64,000 nucleotides of DNA from Zoogloeaceae bacterium (GTDB taxonomy: Bacteria; Pseudomonadota; Gammaproteobacteria; Burkholderiales; Rhodocyclaceae): contig JACKLY010000004.1 in NCBI GenBank assembly GCA_024235655.1, positions 124,001 through 188,000 on the forward strand. The letters are read 5' to 3'. Below are positions 59,153-64,000 of the stretch, piece after piece (the first letter of the stretch is position 1; every line of letters begins with the position of its first letter). The position numbers and the translations under genes were made by a program. The notes below the pieces were generated by a model. It was not told the origin of the DNA and did not search any database. It was given only the letters and a program-made list of their open reading frames with translations.

Positions 59153-60516
59153 GTAATTTTCTTTTCTACCTGATGGCTTTTGCGCTGCTGCTGGGCGTGC
59201 TGATTGTCATCCATGAATTCGGGCATTACTGGGTAGCGAAACGGTGTGGCGTTAAAGTCCTGCGTTTTTCTGTCGGCTTCGGAAAGGCAATCTGGCAGCG
59301 TCAATATGGTCCAGACAAAACCGAGTGGGCTATTGCTGCCTTCCCTCTGGGCGGCTACGTCAAGATGCTTGATGTACGAGAGGCGCCGGTGCCTCCGGAA
59401 GAGCTGCATCGCGCCTTCAATCGGCAACCGGTAGGACGCCGGATAGCAATTGTCATTGCCGGACCCGCAGCCAATTTTTTGCTGGCGCTACTTGTCTATT
59501 GGGGAATCTTCTGGAATGGCACGAATGAGTTGCGCCCGATTATCGGCACGCCGCCTGCTGCGACAGCGGCAGCGCTGGCAGGGCTGCAGCATGGGGAGCG
59601 TGTCCTCAAGGTAGGCAATGATCCGGTGCAGACTTGGGATGACGTGCGCTGGCTGCTTCTGCAGCGAGCGAGCAATGGTGAAAATGCCATGCTGGAAGTC
59701 ATCAATGAGCAACAGGAAATTGCTGTACGTCATCTTGAGCTTGGCGTCATCCGGGAGTCCGGGTGGGAAGGGGATCCTTTTACCCAGCTGGGGCTGACCT
59801 TCTATCGACCGAAATACCCAGCCATTATTGGCAAAGTTGTGACGGGTGGTGCAGGACACCGGAGTGGCTTGCTTGCGGGAGACCGCATCATCTCGATTTC
59901 CGGAGTTCCGGTTGCAGACTGGTCAGATGTTGTTCGCCTGGTTCGTGAAGCGCCAGGAAAATCGCTCTCTTTCATCGTTGATCGCGATGCCAGGCAGATG
60001 CTGTTGCACTTGACCCCCGATTTACACGAAGAACAGGGGAAGTCGTTCGGTCGTATTGGTGTGACGGTCAAGGATGCGGGATTGTCACGTGATGATCTCA
60101 TGGTGCGCGTCAGCTATGGTCCCGTGGACGCCTTGGGCAAGGCAGTGAACGAAACCTGGGACAAGTCGGTTTTCAGCCTGGTGATGCTTGGCAAGATGGT
60201 CACCGGTGAGGTCTCTTGGCGCAACCTGTCCGGCCCGGTCACCATAGCCGACTATGCAGGGCAATCCGCACGGCTTGGGCTGGAGTATTACCTGAAATTC
60301 ATGGCGCTGGTCAGCATCAGTCTGGGCGTGCTGAACCTGCTGCCCATTCCGGTTCTGGACGGGGGGCATTTGATGTATTATGTTGTCGAAATTATCAAGC
60401 GCGGCCCGGTTTCCGAGCGAACGATGGAAATCGGCCAGCAGATAGGGTTTGCGCTACTCATGATGCTGATGGCGTTCGCCTTCTACAATGACATCAATCG
60501 ACTGATTTCCGGCTGA
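59149..60516 (+). CDS. rseP: Regulator of sigma-E protease RseP
   Basis: 455-aa M50 site-2 protease. HEFGHYWVAKRCGV near the N-terminus, two PDZ domains in the middle, and NLLPIPVLDGGHL at the C-terminus are the active-site blocks. GTG start overlaps dxr by four bases. Cuts the membrane anti-sigma factor in envelope stress. Confidence 0.97.
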   Translation: MSNFLFYLMAFALLLGVLIVIHEFGHYWVAKRCGVKVLRFSVGFGKAIWQRQYGPDKTEWAIAAFPLGGYVKMLDVREAPVPPEELHRAFNRQPVGRRIAIVIAGPAANFLLALLVYWGIFWNGTNELRPIIGTPPAATAAALAGLQHGERVLKVGNDPVQTWDDVRWLLLQRASNGENAMLEVINEQQEIAVRHLELGVIRESGWEGDPFTQLGLTFYRPKYPAIIGKVVTGGAGHRSGLLAGDRIISISGVPVADWSDVVRLVREAPGKSLSFIVDRDARQMLLHLTPDLHEEQGKSFGRIGVTVKDAGLSRDDLMVRVSYGPVDALGKAVNETWDKSVFSLVMLGKMVTGEVSWRNLSGPVTIADYAGQSARLGLEYYLKFMALVSISLGVLNLLPIPVLDGGHLMYYVVEIIKRGPVSERTMEIGQQIGFALLMMLMAFAFYNDINRLISG

Positions 60517-60518
60517 AA

Positions 60519-62822
60519 ATGAAGAAAACCCTGCTTGCAGGCCTTTTGGCAGCTTTTTTTGTGTCCGGTGCCTACGCCTTTGAACCATTCACCATCAAGG
60601 ATATCCGTATTGAGGGTATTCAGCGGACTGAGGCAGGAACTGTCTTCAGCTACCTTCCGGTGAAGGTTGGTGACACCATGACCAATGAAAAATCGACGCA
60701 GGCGGTCAAGGCATTGTTTGCCACCGGGTTTTTCAAAGATGTTCGGATGGAGGTTGAAGGGGAAGTGCTGGTTATTACCCTTGAGGAACGACCGGCAATC
60801 TACACCATTGATTTCATCGGGCTGAAAGAGTTTGACAAGGATCAGTTGAAAAAGGCCTTGCGTGACAACGGGATCGCTGAAGGTCGCATCTTCGATCGCG
60901 CCACGCTTGAACGCGCTGAACAGGAACTCAAGCGTCAGTATCTTTCTCGCGGTAAATATGGCGTCACCATTACCACGACTGTTACACCTCTTGAGCGTAA
61001 TCGCGTCGGTATCAATTTCGATGTGGCCGAGGGCGATACGGCAACGATCAAGCAAATCAATATTGTCGGCGCCAATGCTTTCAAGGATAAGGATCTGATT
61101 GATCTATTCCAGTTGCGTACTCCCAACTGGATATCCTGGTACACAAAAAACGATCAATACTCCCGCCAGAAACTGGCTGCCGATCTTGAGACTCTGCGCT
61201 CGTATTATCTGGACCGTGGTTTCCTTGAATTCAATATCGAGTCGACCCAGGTTTCAATTTCACCTGACAAAAAGGATATCTACATCACCGTCAGCATTGT
61301 TGAAGGCGATCGATACTCGGTTTCTTCAATCAAACTGGCCGGCGACCTGCTTCTGCCGGAAGAGCAGCTACGCAAGGCGGTCAAGATCAAGCCCGGTGAT
61401 GTTTTTTCTCGCGAAAAACTGAACGAGTCGGTCAAGGACATCAGTGAAAAGCTGGGAGGGGAAGGCTACGCTTTTGCTAACGTGAATGCGGCACCGGAAG
61501 TTGACAAGGAAAAACGTCAGGTTGCCTTTACAATTTTTGTCGATCCAGGCAAACGGGTTTATGTACGCCGAATCAATGTTGTCGGCAACACAAAATCCCG
61601 GGATGAGGTTATCCGCCAGGAAATGCGTCAGATTGAAGGCGCCTGGTATGACGCTGACAAGGTCAAGCTGTCCAAGCAGCGTATCGACAAGACAAATTAT
61701 TTTAGTGAGGTTAACGTTGAAACTCCGCCTGTTCCAGGCACAACGGATCAGGTTGATGTCAATGTTTCTGTGGCAGAAAAAAATACAGGTAGCATTTCTT
61801 TAGGTGCTGGATTTGGCTCTGCAGAAGGGTTTGTCATCTCCGGCTCGGTTGCTCAAGCCAACCTTTTTGGCAGCGGAAAATACGCTTCACTTGCACTGAA
61901 TACGGGCAAGATCAATCGCACCATCGCTTTTTCCTATACCAATCCTTACTTTACGGTTGATGGTATCAGTCAGGGCTTCGATGTTTACCACCGTACGGTT
62001 GACCCAACGAATTCCAGCAATATCAATGTGAGCTACTACAAGAGCAAGTCAACGGGTGGTGGTGTGCGTTGGGCTTTCCCGATTGCTGAAAAGGAAACCT
62101 TTAGTATCGGCCCATCCATTGATTATACGGAGCTGACAATCAACAGTAGTAGTGCGCAGCAATACAAGGATTTTGTAAGCAAGAACGGCGATGCGAATAC
62201 AACGGTGCTTGGAACCATTGGTTGGGCTTCGGATGGCCGGGACAGTGTGTTGTGGCCCACCAAGGGAACCTTGCATCGTGCCGGGATGGAGGTTGCCATT
62301 CCTGTTGGTGACCTTCAATACTACAAGGCAAGCTACCAGTACCTGCGTTATTTCCCATTGAGCAAGGATTTTGTTCTCTCCGTCAGCGGGGAACTGGGCT
62401 ATGGCGATGGCTACGGTGGTGATGATTTACCCTTCTACAAGAATTTTTATGCGGGAGGTTCTGGCTCATTACGAGGATATGAAACAGCCAGTGTCGGCCC
62501 ACGAGTAGTTGAGAATGGTGTTGTTACCAAGCAGCGCCTGGGTGGTAACAAAAAATTTGCCAGCAGTATCGAGTTGCTGTTTCCTGTTCCGGGATTCGGG
62601 CAGGATAAATCGGCACGGGTTGGTCCATTCATTGATGCCGCCCAGATCTGGGGTGATTACAGCAGCCAACAAGAAGCAGGGCCGATACGGTTGACTGCTG
62701 GCTTGTCTGCCCTCTGGGTGTCTCCCATGGGGCCGTTGAAATTCAGTTTAGGTACCCCACTGAACAAGCAGGACGGTGATAAACTTCAGGCGTTCCAGTT
62801 CCAGATGGGACAGACTTTCTAA
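60519..62822 (+). CDS. bamA: Outer membrane protein assembly factor BamA
   Basis: 767 aa. Signal peptide (cleavage near YA-FE), five POTRA domains (about residues 22-420) and a 16-strand beta-barrel that ends in FQFQMGQTF, the C-terminal aromatic required for insertion. The barrel carries the GGSGSLRGYE block. Follows rseP by two bases. Confidence 0.98.
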   Translation: MKKTLLAGLLAAFFVSGAYAFEPFTIKDIRIEGIQRTEAGTVFSYLPVKVGDTMTNEKSTQAVKALFATGFFKDVRMEVEGEVLVITLEERPAIYTIDFIGLKEFDKDQLKKALRDNGIAEGRIFDRATLERAEQELKRQYLSRGKYGVTITTTVTPLERNRVGINFDVAEGDTATIKQINIVGANAFKDKDLIDLFQLRTPNWISWYTKNDQYSRQKLAADLETLRSYYLDRGFLEFNIESTQVSISPDKKDIYITVSIVEGDRYSVSSIKLAGDLLLPEEQLRKAVKIKPGDVFSREKLNESVKDISEKLGGEGYAFANVNAAPEVDKEKRQVAFTIFVDPGKRVYVRRINVVGNTKSRDEVIRQEMRQIEGAWYDADKVKLSKQRIDKTNYFSEVNVETPPVPGTTDQVDVNVSVAEKNTGSISLGAGFGSAEGFVISGSVAQANLFGSGKYASLALNTGKINRTIAFSYTNPYFTVDGISQGFDVYHRTVDPTNSSNINVSYYKSKSTGGGVRWAFPIAEKETFSIGPSIDYTELTINSSSAQQYKDFVSKNGDANTTVLGTIGWASDGRDSVLWPTKGTLHRAGMEVAIPVGDLQYYKASYQYLRYFPLSKDFVLSVSGELGYGDGYGGDDLPFYKNFYAGGSGSLRGYETASVGPRVVENGVVTKQRLGGNKKFASSIELLFPVPGFGQDKSARVGPFIDAAQIWGDYSSQQEAGPIRLTAGLSALWVSPMGPLKFSLGTPLNKQDGDKLQAFQFQMGQTF

Positions 62823-62837
62823 AGAGGAGAAGTTGCT

Positions 62838-63344
62838 TTGAACAAGAAGATTGCCACTTTGCTCGTTGCCCTCATGGCCGTGGTACCCGTTGCTCAGGCT
62901 GTGGCAGCGGAGATGAAGATCGGCTACGTCAATACCCAGCGTATTTTCCGTGATGCGCCTGCTGCTCAGAAAGCAGCGAAGAAGATCGAATCCGAGTTTT
63001 CCAAGCGGGACCAGGATCTGCAGCGCATGGCCAAGCAGCTTCAATCCATGCAGGAGGGGCTGGAGAAGAATTCGGTCACCATGTCGGAAAGCGAGCGACG
63101 CAACAAGGAGCGTGACCTCAACGACCTCTCGCGGGATTTCCAGCGCAAGCAGCGTGAATTCCGTGAAGATCTGAACCTGCGCCAGAATGAAGAAAATGCA
63201 GCGATCATTGAAAAAGCCAACAAGGCCATCAAGCAGATTGCCGAATCTGAAAAATACGACCTGATCGTTCAGGATGTCGTCTGGGTCAGTCCGAAGCTTG
63301 ATATTACCGATAAGGTGATCAAGTCCCTGACTGACGCCAAGTAA
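62838..63344 (+). CDS. skp: Periplasmic chaperone Skp (OmpH family)
   Basis: 168-aa holdase with signal peptide (cleavage near VAA-EM) and a long helical tentacle region (about residues 40-130). TTG start with GAGGAGAAG upstream. Delivers outer-membrane proteins to BamA. Confidence 0.95.
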   Translation: MNKKIATLLVALMAVVPVAQAVAAEMKIGYVNTQRIFRDAPAAQKAAKKIESEFSKRDQDLQRMAKQLQSMQEGLEKNSVTMSESERRNKERDLNDLSRDFQRKQREFREDLNLRQNEENAAIIEKANKAIKQIAESEKYDLIVQDVVWVSPKLDITDKVIKSLTDAK

Positions 63345-63369
63345 TCGACAAGCAAGAAGTGGTGATTGG

Positions 63370-64000
63370 GTGCCAGGAGGATTGCGTCTAGACGAGATCG
63401 TATCGCGCCTTGGTGGCGAACTGAGAGGCGATGGATCTGTTCTCGTAACGCAAGTTGGCACCCTCGCTACTGCCAGGAAGGGAGAAATTTCCTTCCTGGC
63501 CAATCCCAAATACCGCAAGCAGCTTGCCGGTACCAATGCTTCCGCAGTCATCGTCCCGCCTTCCTCAGCAGACGATACCGACCTGCCACGAATCGTCCAT
63601 GCCAATTCCTACGCGTACTACGCACGCGTAGCCGCACTGCTTAATCCTGCCCCAAAGAGACCGCAGGGTATTCACGCGAGCGCCGTTGTTCATTCCAAGG
63701 TGCCTGATTCGGTCAGTGTGGGCGAACGTGTTGTGGTCGGGCATGGTGTCACGATTGGCGAAGGCGTGATCCTGTACCCGGGGGTCGTGATTGGTGATGG
63801 CGTTTCTATCGGGGCCGGGTCCGTGTTGTATCCCAATGTCGTCATTTATCGCGATTGCGTGATCGGTGCGCGGGCTGTCATTCAGGCCGGGGCGGTGATT
63901 GGTTCGGATGGCTTCGGCTTCGCTAAGGAAGATGGTCGCTGGCTGAAAATCCCCCAGATTGGTCGTGTCGTCATCGGTGATGATGTGGAAATCGGCGCCA
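63370..64000 (+). CDS. lpxD: UDP-3-O-acyl-glucosamine N-acyltransferase LpxD (3' end outside window)
   Basis: Partial, 210 residues seen. N-terminal uridine-binding domain (LDEIVSRLGGEL..) then left-handed beta-helix hexapeptides (VVHSKVPDSVSVGERVVVG, GVVIGDGVSIGAGSV, GAVIGSDGFGFAKE). GTG at 63370 is the best in-frame start. It makes the lipid A precursor. Confidence 0.95.
   Translation, partial: MPGGLRLDEIVSRLGGELRGDGSVLVTQVGTLATARKGEISFLANPKYRKQLAGTNASAVIVPPSSADDTDLPRIVHANSYAYYARVAALLNPAPKRPQGIHASAVVHSKVPDSVSVGERVVVGHGVTIGEGVILYPGVVIGDGVSIGAGSVLYPNVVIYRDCVIGARAVIQAGAVIGSDGFGFAKEDGRWLKIPQIGRVVIGDDVEIGA

Noticed and set aside
1..64000. CRISPR arrays, tRNA and rRNA genes, transposases
   Set aside because: No regularly spaced repeats, no cloverleaf with a CCA-type end, and no transposase or integrase motif was recognised on either strand; this is a by-eye search and could miss a tRNA.

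Overview
The window is a GC-rich stretch of bacterial chromosome from a Gram-negative. Gene content and order (smc-zipA-ligA; map-glnD facing rpsB-tsf-pyrH-frr-uppS-cdsA-dxr-rseP-bamA-skp-lpxD; rimP-nusA-infB-rbfA-truB; glrK-lipoprotein-glrR) point to a betaproteobacterium, probably near Rhodocyclales such as Dechloromonas or Azonexus. The order-level placement is inference; no rRNA or tRNA gene was found to confirm it.

Layout. 1-0.95 kb: end of a DUF1501 gene. 1-3 kb (minus): an SOS operon with a perfect LexA box, an unreported-looking 57-aa zinc-ribbon ORF, umuD and umuC. 3.1-8.6 kb (plus): tsaB-rimI-UDG-secreted protein-CapA, then a LemA/TPM/TPM envelope cassette. 8.8-12.3 kb (minus): an accessory island with an HNH-HIT fusion, a NERD nuclease-like protein with a zinc finger, and an unrecognised PD-(D/E)XK-like protein. 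12.6-16.9 kb: bactofilin and a GlrK/lipoprotein/GlrR-type two-component cassette. 17-20.7 kb: fpr with a divergent FinR-like LysR regulator, an orphan amino-acid binding protein and an M23 peptidase.

20.7-25.9 kb: gcvTHP (minus) behind a tandem glycine riboswitch with an intrinsic terminator. 26-26.7 kb: bfd and bfr (iron storage and release). 26.8-32.9 kb (plus): rnm-like PHP gene, yciO, M50 protease, trpS, scpA, scpB, rluB. 33-39.1 kb: rimP-nusA-infB-rbfA-truB. 39.1-40.2 kb (minus): yecA-like SEC-C protein and queF. 40.3-49.4 kb (plus): smc-zipA-ligA-galU-hpt-mtnP. 49.5-52.9 kb (minus): map-glnD. 53.2 kb to the end (plus): rpsB, tsf, pyrH, frr, then isoprenoid/phospholipid and outer-membrane biogenesis genes, ending inside lpxD.

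Most of the window is conserved housekeeping DNA. The parts most likely to hold something undescribed are the zinc-ribbon gene in the SOS operon, the three-gene nuclease-like island with a REP-like palindrome, and a possible small RNA in the gap at about 20.8-20.93 kb. No CRISPR array, transposase, integrase or tRNA gene was recognised.
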